A stretch of 64,000 nt of DNA from Miniphocaeibacter halophilus (GTDB lineage Bacteria > Bacillota > Clostridia > Tissierellales > Peptoniphilaceae). Positions 17,536-25,829 of the stretch are shown piece by piece. Made by a program: the position numbers and the translations under genes. Where the stretch lies: assembly GCF_016458825.1 (NCBI RefSeq), contig NZ_CP066744.1, forward strand, positions 2,105,868 to 2,169,867. Reading direction: 5' to 3'. Within the stretch, counting starts at the first letter, position 1; every line of letters begins with the position of its first letter. The notes beneath the pieces were generated by a model that worked only from the letters and a program-made list of their open reading frames with translations, was not told where the DNA came from and searched no databases.

Positions 17536-18364
17536 TCATTCCTCCTATATAAACAGCTGTTATATCATCTGTTTTAAAAAATCTTGGAAATTCATTTAAA
17601 AGCTTATCATTATTTTGTTTTTCTAAAATAGTAAATAAAACCTTATTAATTGAAAATATTTTTAAATCTAAAAACAACTTATTTAAATCAGAATAAATAT
17701 TTAAAGTATCATAGACTTGACTAAAACCATCACTGCAAATTAGAAACCCCTTAACTTCATCTTTTTCTATTCTTGTATAGAATCCATTTTTTATACCTAT
17801 ACCAGTAGTGTCTAATATCCAATAACCATTTTCCTTATTTTTTAATAACCTATTATTTTTAAGATGATTAATAACAATATCATGTTTTCTACTTTCAAGA
17901 ATACTAATATTTTCCTTAATAGAAATATTTTTCATTTTATCAATTACTTTTTTATCGAGTAATTCAATATCTTTTGACTTAAAAGTTTTAATAGTATTAT
18001 CTAGTTCTAACAAGACACTACAATCACCTAAAGTATAAACTTCACAATAATCATCTATGAATCTTACAATGGAAATCGCTGCAGAAACATCATTGAAAGT
18101 ATATTCATCTTTAAGTTTTGAATTTAAAGTGTTTTCCAATGCTAATTCTAAAGCCTTAACAATTGAAATTTCCTTATTAAAAAGTTCCTTAGAAAGATTT
18201 TTTTTGAAATTATTAACAAAACTATGGACAATATAATTACTATTATCTTTATTGGTAATTGCAGAAGCTCCATCTATAACAAATGCAAAATCATTTGAAA
18301 CAAAGTATGTATCTTCATTAAAATTTTTTTCGGTATAGTTTACAATTTGTAAAAAATTAAACAT
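17516..18364 (-). CDS. PP2C-family protein phosphatase
   Basis: The metal-binding motifs of PP2C/PPM phosphatases are present in order: NEDTYFVSNDFAFVIDGAS (residues about 16-34), TLGDCS near 126, FLICSDGF near 215 and a terminal DDITAV. At 282 residues it is longer and more diverged than the second PP2C in this window, the PrpC orthologue at 54-55 kb. Its substrate is unknown. It is the first gene of a short operon with the DUF6873-type gene, starting after GGAG. Divergent from it lies the tRNA cluster. Confidence 0.8.
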   Translation of the reverse strand: MFNFLQIVNYTEKNFNEDTYFVSNDFAFVIDGASAITNKDNSNYIVHSFVNNFKKNLSKELFNKEISIVKALELALENTLNSKLKDEYTFNDVSAAISIVRFIDDYCEVYTLGDCSVLLELDNTIKTFKSKDIELLDKKVIDKMKNISIKENISILESRKHDIVINHLKNNRLLKNKENGYWILDTTGIGIKNGFYTRIEKDEVKGFLICSDGFSQVYDTLNIYSDLNKLFLDLKIFSINKVLFTILEKQNNDKLLNEFPRFFKTDDITAVYIGGMNESLRI

Positions 18365-18385
18365 TTAACATCTCCAAAATTATAT

Positions 18386-18414
18386 TTGACATTATTTAAA
18401 AGTTATTGTATCAT
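18386..18414 (+). promoter_or_regulatory. Promoter of the tRNA cluster
   Basis: A consensus -35 TTGACA (18386-18391) and -10 TATCAT (18409-18414) are 17 bases apart. They end 25 bases before the first tRNA. Confidence 0.75.
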
Positions 18415-18439
18415 AAATTGGTAGTCAAATGTACTATTC

Positions 18440-18515
<76 letters not shown>

Positions 18516-18522
18516 ACACAAT

Positions 18523-18597
18523 GCGGAAGTGGCTCAGTGGTAGAGCATCGCCTTGCCAAGGCGAGGGTCGCGAGTTCGAATCTCGTCTTCCGCTCCA
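18523..18597 (+). tRNA. tRNA-Gly (GCC)
   Basis: A 75-base cloverleaf with a GCGGAAG/CTTCCGC acceptor stem, anticodon loop TTGCCAA (GCC), GAGTTCGAATCTC T-arm and encoded CCA. GGC, the codon read by this tRNA, is also the proposed specifier in the glyS T-box. Confidence 0.95.
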
Positions 18598-18600
18598 TAT

Positions 18601-18674
18601 GGCGGCATAGCCAAGTGGTAAGGCAAAGGTCTGCAACACCTCTATCCCCAGTTCAAATCTGGGTGCCGCCTCCA
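18601..18674 (+). tRNA. tRNA-Cys (GCA)
   Basis: A 74-base cloverleaf with a GGCGGCA/TGCCGCC acceptor stem, anticodon loop CTGCAAC (GCA) and encoded CCA. It is the last backbone gene before the accessory island. Confidence 0.95.
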
Positions 18675-18683
18675 TAAGAAAAA

Positions 18684-18716
18684 CAACCCCTTAAACTATA
18701 ATGTTTGAGGGGTTTT
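18684..18716 (+). terminator. Terminator of the tRNA cluster
   Basis: AACCCCT...AAAC pairs with GTTT...GAGGGGTT and is followed by TTTAGTTT, 10 bases after tRNA-Cys. Confidence 0.75.
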
Positions 18717-18768
18717 AGTTTGCATAAGTGTGCTACCTGCTGAAAATTAATTTTGGTTCTATAATTTA

Positions 18769-18817
18769 TGGTGTTGGTGAAGAAAAAAGAAAATCTTCTC
18801 CAGCACCATTTTTTTAT
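18769..18817 (+). terminator. Hairpin at the IS left end, terminator-like
   Basis: TGGTGTTGGTGAAGA pairs with TCTTCTCCAGCACCA (13 of 15) around an A-rich loop and is followed by seven T. It lies between the left inverted repeat and the transposase start and could block read-through from outside promoters. That would be an anti-activation device of the kind known in other insertion sequences. Confidence 0.5.
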
Positions 18818-18887
18818 AAAAAAAGAGACATAACAACCATTTTTCCGATACAATAAATTCACTACAAAATACCAATCGGAGGTCATT

Positions 18888-20187
18888 ATGTCTACTAGTA
18901 ATTATATCTTAGATTTCTTAGGAATAAAAGATAAGAATATTAAATTTATTAAATTCAGCAATAATATGAGAAAGAACAATGTAATATATAAAGTTATAGA
19001 CGCTAAACTTTCTTATACTCCTAATATTTGTCCAATTTGTGGGAATATGGACAAGAATGCAATTATTAAGCACGGAAATAAAATATCAAATATTAAACTT
19101 CTTCCACTAAATGGAGATCCTACTATTTTAAAATTAAGAAAACAAAGATTTTTTTGTAAAGAATGTTCTCATACTTTTACAGCAAAAACCAATATTGTAG
19201 AGAAAAATTGTTTTATTTCAAATAGGGTAAAATTACATATAACTGAAAATCTAACTATGAAAATAAGTCAAAAGGATATTGCTAGGTTAAATTACGTATC
19301 TTCTAATACCGTTAGTCGTTCTTTAGAGGCTAATTATAAGGCTTTTAGAGTTAACAAGTCATATCTGCCTGAAACTTTGTGTTTTGATGAATTCAAATCC
19401 ACTAAAGATGCTAAGGGCAGTATGAGCTTTATCTTTTGTAATGGTGATAGGAAGAATTTTAATATTATGGATATTGTTGAAAATCGTACTCTCCCTTATT
19501 TAACTAAATATTTTAGAAAGTTTACCTGTAAAGCTAGAGCAAATGTTAAATATATTTGTATAGATATATATAAACCTTATATGTCATTAATTAAGGATGT
19601 TTTTCCTAATGCTCAAATAGTTTTAGATAAGTTTCATATTGTAAATCTTATTGGCAGAGCTTTGTTAAAAACAAGGATTGAAATAATGAAAAACTTTTAC
19701 TTCCTCTATTGAATATAAAAGACTAAAAAGATATTGGAAGCTAATTCAAAAGGATTCTTCTAAACTTGATATAATCCACTTTAGTAAATGGACACATTTT
19801 AATAAGTGGAAAAGCACATCTGATGTAGTAAATGAAACTATTGCTGTTGATGATAATTTAAAGAAAACATATGAAGTTTATCAAATTCTTTTATCTGATA
19901 TTAGATGTGAAAATTCTAAAGGATTAAGGGAACATTTAACTTTATTTAAGGACACAGTAAGTGAACAAATGAAAGTAGCTATAAACACTTTGTTAGAATA
20001 TTTTGAATATGTGAAAAACACCTTAAGTACGGACATTACAAATGGACCCTTGGAAGGTACTAATAATCTTATTAAAAGTATAAAAAGAATAGCTTTTGGA
20101 TATAGGTCATTTTATAATTTTAGAAATAGAGTTTTTATAATTAAAAATTTAATGAAGCCAATAGAAAATTATCAGGCAGCTATATAG
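18888..20187 (+). pseudogene. ISL3-family transposase, one frameshift
   Basis: The first 274 residues contain two CxxC zinc-finger pairs (CPICG and CKECSHTFTAK), the helix-turn-helix region and the start of the DDE domain (CFDEFKST, DIYKPYMSLIKDVFPNAQIVLDKFH split here). After MKNF the frame is lost at a TTTT run (19695-19698). Removing one T restores TSSIEYKRLKRYWK, and the frame then continues unbroken to NGPLEGTNNLIKSIKR-AFGYRSFYNFRNR and stops at 20187. A single-base insertion therefore disables an otherwise complete transposase of about 430 residues. A sequencing error at the homopolymer is the main alternative. Confidence 0.85.
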
Positions 20188-20342
20188 CTGCCTAATATAA
20201 AAGTAGTTTGTTATTTTATTGTATACCAACACCATTTGACAAAGAACCGTTATTTTTTAAACTAATTTAATTTAATTTTTTGTTATTTTAATTCATTTTA
20301 ATATAATTCCAATAATTGTATAAATATTAATTCGTTATTAAT

Positions 20343-20436
20343 AGATGCTGCTTAACCATTCTATGAATTCTGTTTTCTGATTTTATGTTTTTCTAACTTG
20401 ATATTAATTTATAAGTTCTTGAATATTTTTAATCAT
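20343..20436 (-). pseudogene. Short degraded gene remnant
   Basis: On the minus strand a GGAGAT site precedes ATG at 20436. The reading frame, crossed by two in-frame TAA codons, gives MIKNIQELIN-YQVRKT-NQKTEFIEWL. This looks like the N-terminus of a metal-dependent peptidase-type gene, but the family is uncertain. Nothing else recognisable lies between the ISL3 end and the next gene. Confidence 0.25.
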
Positions 20437-20516
20437 ACATATCTCCAATGCTAATTATCCATATTGTAATATAATTTACTAAAAAATTACATGCAACTAC
20501 ATTAGCACCAATAATA

Positions 20517-21617
20517 TTAATTTTTTTCAGAATGGTACTTTTGTTGAAGAGCATCAGTTACTGTTTCAATAATTGAAAAGTCAAAATCCTTTTTTGAAAT
20601 TTCTACTAGTTTCAAAAACTCCTTATTTCTTTTGAAAGACTTCCATAATAATGTTTTGTCTTTATCATCAAGGGTTATCTTATACAAAAGATTGGCAAGG
20701 TAAATTATTAAAGACCTAAGCCTATCATCAACTTTGTTTTTATCAAAAGAATTGTATGTCTTAAAATCATCTTCGGTATATTTTGACTGTAGTCCAAGTA
20801 TAGGATTAATTAGCAATTGAGTAGAAGAATTCATTAAATTTACATAAGAACCTAACTCGTACTGAATATCCTCCGGCATTAAGTTATAATCAAGTCCAAA
20901 TTCTTTTATTCTTTCTATTGCGTTATTAAGTTTTTGAACTTCATCTTTAATGCGAGTTATACGCTCATTTATTTCTACAATAGCCAGTTCAAATGATTTA
21001 ACATCACGTTTACTAATAAGAATGAAGATATTCTCTAAGCGATTCCTATCATTTTTACCTTTCCATAGAAGAAATCCACTGCTTGCAAGTGCAGTTCCAG
21101 AAATCATCCAACCAATGGGGCTAAAAAGATTCATTATTATGCTTCCAGCGGTAATTCCCCCACCACCAGCTGCAAGTGCACCTCCACCCAACCAAGCTAA
21201 TGCTGCATTAGTAGCTGCTGCACCACTTAATGTAGATATAGCTGTTCCTGTTGATGCAATTCCAAACGTTGTTGCAATTCCCATTGCAGCTGTAGGTCCT
21301 AAAGCTGCAAAAGCAACTCCTATCCCTACACCTGCTGCACCTTTTCCTGCATTCTTTGCTACAGTATTTTTGTAATCTGTTTCAATTTTTTCTGCCTGTT
21401 GTTTCCAGTTTAAACGAATTTTTTTAAGCTCCTCATATTTCAACCATTCTTCACTAGGGACATTTCTGATATCATCAAAGATTTTTTGTATAGTATTTAA
21501 TTCATCATATATTTGACTTGTGTAAAAACCTAGCTCATCTATTTTTTTATTCGTTTTTTTAATAGCTAATTCCGTCAATTCTTGGGTACGTTCTAATTTT
21601 GATTTTTTCTTACTCAT
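20517..21617 (-). CDS. Membrane-embedded Gly/Ala-rich coiled-coil protein, unknown function
   Basis: I do not recognise a characterised family. The 366 residues fall into three parts. The first is a basic, helical coiled-coil N-terminus (1-88). The second is a Gly/Ala-rich hydrophobic stretch (about 90-186, with GVGIGVAFAALGP and LGGGALAAGGGG) that could form two to four membrane helices of glycine-zipper type. The third is a charged helical C-terminus (190-366). No signal peptide is seen. It overlaps the upstream 488-residue gene by 4 bases (ATGA), so the two are translationally coupled and probably act together. Base composition is richer in G+C than the backbone, which fits recent transfer. 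Confidence 0.7.
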   Translation of the reverse strand: MSKKKSKLERTQELTELAIKKTNKKIDELGFYTSQIYDELNTIQKIFDDIRNVPSEEWLKYEELKKIRLNWKQQAEKIETDYKNTVAKNAGKGAAGVGIGVAFAALGPTAAMGIATTFGIASTGTAISTLSGAAATNAALAWLGGGALAAGGGGITAGSIIMNLFSPIGWMISGTALASSGFLLWKGKNDRNRLENIFILISKRDVKSFELAIVEINERITRIKDEVQKLNNAIERIKEFGLDYNLMPEDIQYELGSYVNLMNSSTQLLINPILGLQSKYTEDDFKTYNSFDKNKVDDRLRSLIIYLANLLYKITLDDKDKTLLWKSFKRNKEFLKLVEISKKDFDFSIIETVTDALQQKYHSEKN

Positions 21618-23080
21618 TGTCTATCTCCCTCCCTAAAATATGAATCTATATCAGATTTTGTCCTAAGTATCTTATTATCAGAAACCTTCCTAAGTTCTGC
21701 CAACTTGACAGATTTTTGAAATGCCTGGACATACATATCACTATTCTTAAAGTCATCAACAAAATCTACAAGATTTTCATCGTCATATATCTTAGACAAG
21801 ATTGAAAGTCCGCTCAGATAATTTTCTACGATGGCTATTTCTCTTCTTGCAAATTGAGCTTCGGATACAGCTTTTCCTATTGAAACAGCTCGCTTTACTT
21901 CTCCATACAAAGAAATGGTGAAGCGTCCCACTCCTGCTATATTAAGTCTAAGCGCAAACTCTTTCATATTGAAAGCACCACTACTTTTTGAAAATGCACG
22001 TATGGTTGCATCGCTAAGATCTATCATACAAAATACACCGTGTCCCACTGTAAGCATTCTTTTTACTGTGGCATTTGAGAACGGTTCGCAAGCTTTCCAC
22101 ATATCAGATGCTGAAATTTCTGTTTTATCTGTTGTTGCTAAATACTTTATCAATCGTCGTATAGCATACATAAATCTAGTAATGATTTCATTAATAAAAA
22201 CTGGAATAGCCTGAGTAGCTTGAAATCGGATATCGAATCCTTCTGTATAAATACTCAGAGCCAATTCATTTATTATGCTATCAAACTGTGAAGGAGGTAT
22301 ATTCAAATATCTTTTTATTACAATAAGATCATTAGTCCAAGACCAAAATGGAGAAGGTATTCCCATGCCCCGACCCTTACTACTTGATGAACCAGATACA
22401 TCGGAAATCAAATGTCCAAACCAATTGACAAATCCAGAAAATAATTTTGCAGGAACACTTTTACCATTAAGTTTAGATTTTCCATCAGCATTCTGTAACG
22501 ATATTACATCCCCTCCAGATACAAAGTGTGATTGGTTTGTAAACTGATCTAATATTGAAAAAAATAAACCAAGCAAAGTTGGATTATGTCCAAGCGATTT
22601 AAAATGATGATTACTAGGAGTCAATCCGAATATGTCACTACCTGAATCTCCAGCTCCGCGCTGATCATATGGAATTTCGAATTTTTCCTCAAGAAAGGTG
22701 ATTGCTGTTGAAAGTGAATCATCTTTTTTGCTATCCCATCCACAAAGTTTTGCAAAATCAAATATTCGTTTTTCAAACCACCTATCAACAACATCAGCAG
22801 CTGGTGAATTCATTTTATCTGTTTTTTGTGACTTATTGGGTTTTCCAACCAAAAAAATATCAATAATACCACATAAAACTCCTGAGCTAGCAGCCAATGC
22901 ATAATCCAATTTATCACAGTTAGGTCTGAGACTTTCAACTGACGTAATTGTCTCTTTCAGACTCTGTATTTCACTTTCAGCTGATATTAATGCAGTTTCA
23001 ATTGAAGATGTAAAACTAAACTCATTGTCGCCAATATCCATTCCAAAAATTAATTTATTTGTTTCTACTACTTGACTCAT
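21614..23080 (-). CDS. Unknown protein, partner of the downstream membrane protein
   Basis: This 488-residue protein has no family I can name. It has one clear hydrophobic segment (about 58-79, LDYALAASSGVLCGIIDIFL). It then has a central part rich in aromatic residues and Ser/Gly (GHNPTLLGLFFSILDQF, a SGSSSSKGRG loop and SPFWSWTNDLIVIKRYLNIP), and helical C-terminal sequence. No catalytic motif is evident. ATG at 23080 follows GAGGAG, and a good promoter lies upstream, so it heads a two-gene operon. The operon lies between an ISL3 element and a prophage lysis remnant, a position where phage-borne accessory genes such as defence or toxin modules are often found (inference). Confidence 0.7.
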   Translation of the reverse strand: MSQVVETNKLIFGMDIGDNEFSFTSSIETALISAESEIQSLKETITSVESLRPNCDKLDYALAASSGVLCGIIDIFLVGKPNKSQKTDKMNSPAADVVDRWFEKRIFDFAKLCGWDSKKDDSLSTAITFLEEKFEIPYDQRGAGDSGSDIFGLTPSNHHFKSLGHNPTLLGLFFSILDQFTNQSHFVSGGDVISLQNADGKSKLNGKSVPAKLFSGFVNWFGHLISDVSGSSSSKGRGMGIPSPFWSWTNDLIVIKRYLNIPPSQFDSIINELALSIYTEGFDIRFQATQAIPVFINEIITRFMYAIRRLIKYLATTDKTEISASDMWKACEPFSNATVKRMLTVGHGVFCMIDLSDATIRAFSKSSGAFNMKEFALRLNIAGVGRFTISLYGEVKRAVSIGKAVSEAQFARREIAIVENYLSGLSILSKIYDDENLVDFVDDFKNSDMYVQAFQKSVKLAELRKVSDNKILRTKSDIDSYFREGDRQ

Positions 23081-23103
23081 ACATTTTTACTCCTCTATTA
23101 ATG

Positions 23104-23131
23104 ATTATAATATACTCATGATATCTATCAA
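23104..23131 (-). promoter_or_regulatory. Promoter of the two-gene membrane module
   Basis: On the minus strand TTGATA (23126-23131) and a perfect TATAAT (23104-23109) are separated by 16 bases. They lie 24 bases before the start codon. Confidence 0.65.
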
Positions 23132-23217
23132 AATATCTCATGTTGTAAATTGACTATTGTATAACCTAAACTCAACATCATAATATATAATAACCTATAT
23201 TTTTATACAAAAAAAGA

Positions 23218-23235
23218 GGTGGAACTTAATCCACC
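23218..23235 (-). terminator. Terminator of the phage lysis remnant
   Basis: GGTGGA and TCCACC form a stem around a 5-6 base loop. On the minus strand they are followed by TCTTTTTTT. The stop codon of the lysin-region remnant lies in the loop. Confidence 0.75.
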
Positions 23236-23719
23236 CCATCCTCATCTACTTCCCTTTTAGCTAATTCCAATATTTTATTTATACCTACACCCTCTACTTC
23301 ATTAGCTTTTGTTTCGTATACTATTGACTCTATTAATGAAGTTAAGTATATATCTACATCAGCGACCTTCTCATTTAATAATTCTAAACCTTCTTTTCCT
23401 AATTGAAACTTTACTTCAGTTAATGCTTGGTTAAATACATCCTCTGCTGTTTATTTATCCCGTTTTTCTGATTCTTTTAATCTTGAAACAAATATATTAG
23501 CTTCATTTCTAGCTTGTTGCACATTTAATGCATAAAGATACCAATATGCTCTCACAGGCATTCCTATTGCTTTACATTGACTATATACATCATTAAATTT
23601 ACTATCTAATGTATAACACCACTTCCTGCTCTTGCAATAACAAATCCTAATCCTGCTTTCTTTGCTTGAGCAATATTACTTTTACTATTCCATTGAGATA
23701 AATCAACTCCTATTGTCAA
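23226..23719 (-). pseudogene. Degraded phage lysozyme (GH25) joined to a second phage gene tail
   Basis: From a TTG at 23719 behind GGGAGGTGAT the frame reads TIGVDLSQWNSKSN and GLGFVIARAGSG, the start of a GH25 lysozyme. A frameshift near 23613 breaks it. The shifted frame continues LDSKFNDVYSQCKA and MPVRAYWYLYALN (GH25 core) and meets an in-frame TAA near 23457. The same frame then runs on as AEDVFNQALTEVKFQLGKEG to a stop at 23226. Only about half of a GH25 domain is left. The tail is not lysozyme and may be from a holin-type gene, which suggests an internal deletion. Confidence 0.75.
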
Positions 23720-23723
23720 ATTA

Positions 23724-23942
23724 TCACCTCCCAATCTTAGTTATTTCATCATAAATCCTATCCGATTTCTTATGAAGTTCCCTATTATAGAAATCTATCT
23801 TATTTAAAGTATCAGCCATAATTCTATTAGTAGTGACTACTTCTTTTACAGCATCTGTTAAGCTTTCTATTACTTCTTCAAATCTATTATCGTTATTTTC
23901 AAGAGAAACTATTTTATCTACCACTTTATCTATTTGTTTCAT
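23724..23942 (-). CDS. Small phage protein next to the lysin, possibly XhlA-like
   Basis: This 72-residue helical protein (MKQIDKVVDKIVSLE...) ends 4 bases before the lysin start, and its last codons form the lysin ribosome site. The position and size resemble the small cytoplasmic or membrane-associated lysis proteins (XhlA-like) found before phage endolysins. However, no transmembrane segment is seen at the C-terminus, so the assignment is tentative. Its upstream region is interrupted by the IS3 element at 23959, so its native promoter is lost. Confidence 0.45.
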   Translation of the reverse strand: MKQIDKVVDKIVSLENNDNRFEEVIESLTDAVKEVVTTNRIMADTLNKIDFYNRELHKKSDRIYDEITKIGR

Positions 23943-24160
23943 AATTTTTGAGTTGTTTTGGATAGGCTACACTAAATAAAGCAGTTTTATACCAAACATG
24001 ATAGAATCTAAATAATAAAAACAAGAAGTGAAATCATGATCGGTAAGGGTAAAAAGATACGATGATAAATTTAAAGAATAAAGATCTGATTTAATCTTTG
24101 TTTGACTTAGCTTTGGAATGGCAACCTTTTTTTAGACAGTTTTATACCGAACACAAATAA

Positions 24161-24981
24161 CTATGCAGCTATCCATACTTCCATATTCAAATTCCTATAC
24201 TCAATTGGCGTCATATAGCCTAGAGAGCCGTGTATTCTAACATTGTTATACCAATAGACATATTCTGCCAACCCCATTTGTAACTCTTCAAATTTTCAAA
24301 TCTATTTTGATATTTAAACTCAATTTTTAATACCTTGTTAAGTGCCTCACACACTGCATTATCATAGGGATTACCCCTACTACTAAGTGAGCGCTCAATT
24401 TTAAAAGCATCCAGTATTTCATCAATGCTTATATTGTCATATTCTTTTCCTTTATCGGAATGGAATATTTTCATTTTATCTAATGGATATTTACAAGTGA
24501 AAATTGCCTTTTCAACTAGACCTGCATCCTTCTTTTTACCCGCAGAATACCCAACTATTTCTCTATTATGAAGATCTTCTAGGAGGCATACATAGTTCCA
24601 GGATTTGCCTACTCTCACATATGTTAAATCACTTACTATTACTTCTAAAGAGTCTCTGTCATTGAAATCCCTATCTACTATATTCTCTATTTTAGCCTCG
24701 TTACAAGTGCTCTTGTAGACTTTGTATTGAGCTACTGTGTAATTAGAAACAAGTCCATTTGTTTTCATAATTCTGGAGATTACTTTTCTAGATACACAAA
24801 AACCTAGTTTTTCTAACTCATTTTTTATTTTCCTAGTTCCAAAGTTATTTCTGCTATCTTTGAAAATTCCCTTCACAAGATTTACTAATTCGATATCTTT
24901 ATTTTTTGTCTTTTTAAGGGATAATTCATTATTTATATGATGATATACCAAACTTCTATTGACCTTTAAAAATTTGCACAT
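24161..24981 (-). pseudogene. IS3-family transposase OrfB, frameshifted near its end
   Basis: The integrase-type catalytic domain is complete. It has the first Asp in VSDLTYVRVGKSWNYVCL, the second in IFHSDKGKEYDN, and the Glu in SSRGNPYDNAVCEALNK. Near 24285-24290 one base is missing (AATTTGAAGAG where AATTTGAAAGAG is expected). The native C-terminus (LQMGLAEYVYWYNNVRIHGSLGY) then continues in another frame to a TAG at 24161. The in-frame start MCKFLKV is probably internal, since the OrfB frame extends upstream to the orfA slip site for an OrfAB fusion. Confidence 0.8.
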
Positions 24982-25022
24982 GGCACTAATACTGTATTTC
25001 TCCTTGTTAGAAATAATTAGGT

Positions 25023-25304
25023 CTATCTTTTGCCCAGTAGTAGTGCTGCCTGCTTTAAAATATCATTTTCCATTTCAAGTTGTTTTAGCCTTTTCTCCAA
25101 TTCTATTACTCTGTTTTCTTCGTCCGTCCTATTGTCCTTAGCATTAAAAGATTGCGTGTTATTGTATTTTACAACCCATTGCCTAATGGTAGACGTAGAG
25201 ATTCTATACCGCTCACTTAACTCTCTGTAGGTATGATTTCCTTGATTATATATATTTACTATTTGCTTTTTAAAATTCTCTTCATAGTATTTTCTCTTAG
25301 ACAT
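25023..25304 (-). CDS. IS3-family transposase OrfA
   Basis: This 93-residue protein starts [16 protein letters not shown]. It has a helix-turn-helix ([19 protein letters not shown], about residues 25-45) and then a leucine-zipper-like coiled coil ([21 protein letters not shown]), as in IS150-type OrfA. The start was placed at 25304 because GGGAGG lies 7 bases before it. It binds the inverted repeats and, through a frameshift, provides the N-terminus of the OrfAB transposase. Confidence 0.85.
   Translation of the reverse strand: MSKRKYYEENFKKQIVNIYNQGNHTYRELSERYRISTSTIRQWVVKYNNTQSFNAKDNRTDEENRVIELEKRLKQLEMENDILKQAALLLGKR
25027..25031 (-). promoter_or_regulatory. Programmed -1 frameshift site of the IS3 element
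   Basis: An A-AAA-G slippery run lies four bases before the orfA stop. Shifting back one base joins orfA to a frame reading [16 protein letters not shown], which leads without a stop into OrfB. This is the standard IS3-family device for making OrfAB. Confidence 0.65.
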
Positions 25305-25377
25305 TTCAATTCCTCCCATTTCTTTTAATATATCATGTTCGGAATGAAATTGTCCTATTTAGTATAGCCTATCCACA

Positions 25378-25754
25378 AAATTAATCGAACAAGCTCTTCT
25401 TAGTTCTAAATACTCATTAAGTAAAATACAGTTATTTCATTCAGATAGAGGGAGTGAATATGATAATAAAATAATAGATGACCTTTTAAAAATCTTTAAG
25501 ATACAAAGATCTTTAAGTAGAAAAGGTAATCCTCATGAGGGTCTACCCCAGCATAGCGAGGGTACAATGCAATAAGTGAAGCAACTAATAAAATTTTAAA
25601 AACCGAATTAATTTATCAACACAAATTCAAGAATCTAGAACAATTAAAATATGAACTGGAAAAATATATTTATTGGTATAACAATGATAGAATACACGGT
25701 TCTTTGGGATATCTAAGTCCTCTAGAATACAAAAAATTAAATATGACAAGTTGA
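25378..25754 (+). pseudogene. C-terminal fragment of an IS3-family OrfB
   Basis: The plus strand reads ALLSSKYSLSKIQLFHSDRG, then RKGNPH, and after an interruption SEATNKILKTELIYQHKFKN and YIYWYNNDRIHGSLGYLSPLEY. This is the end of an IS150-like transposase with its second Asp (HSDRG). A 26-base G+C-rich insert at 25539-25564 breaks the frame exactly in the GNPxDNA motif. The N-terminal half was separated by the inserted element. Confidence 0.8.
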
Positions 25755-25829
25755 ATTTCTATAAATAGATAAAAATATTTTCAAGGTTTAGGCTATGGCA
25801 AATTACGTTTTTTAATTTGGGCAACACCT

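Larger units (their letters stand above)
18755..20248 (+). mobile_element. ISL3-family insertion sequence, inactivated
   Basis: The element is about 1.49 kb. Its terminal inverted repeats share GGTTCT at the tip and ATGGTGTTGGT inside (18 of 24 positions; left 18755-18778, right 20225-20248). It holds one transposase gene, split by a single-base frameshift. The 8 bases on each side (TTAATTTT and GTTATTTT) agree at 6 of 8 positions, so a target duplication is only suggestive. It sits just downstream of the tRNA terminator and forms the left edge of the accessory island. Confidence 0.88.
24119..25375 (-). mobile_element. IS3-family element (IS150-like), inserted in a related element
   Basis: The element is about 1.26 kb with orfA and orfB on the minus strand. 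Its ends are TGGATAGGCTATACTAAATA (read inward from 25375) and TGGCAACCTTTTTTTAGACA (from 24119). These converge on the shared inner repeat GACA[AG]TTT[CT]AT[TA]CCGAACA. The two ends are alike only from about base 17-21 inward, so the exact tips are uncertain. No target duplication is evident. orfB carries a frameshift, so the element is probably inactive. Confidence 0.75.

Noticed and set aside
20950-21375. Plus-strand Pro/Ala-rich open frame of 141 codons
   Set aside because: It is the reverse reading of the Gly/Ala-rich membrane segment of the minus-strand gene; its composition is explained by that.
22698-22904. Small plus-strand frames inside the 488-residue gene
   Set aside because: No ribosome sites; all are antisense to a continuous minus-strand gene with a clear promoter.
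25539-25564. The G+C-rich 26-mer as a CRISPR repeat
   Set aside because: Only one copy is present, with no spacers and no cas genes in the window.
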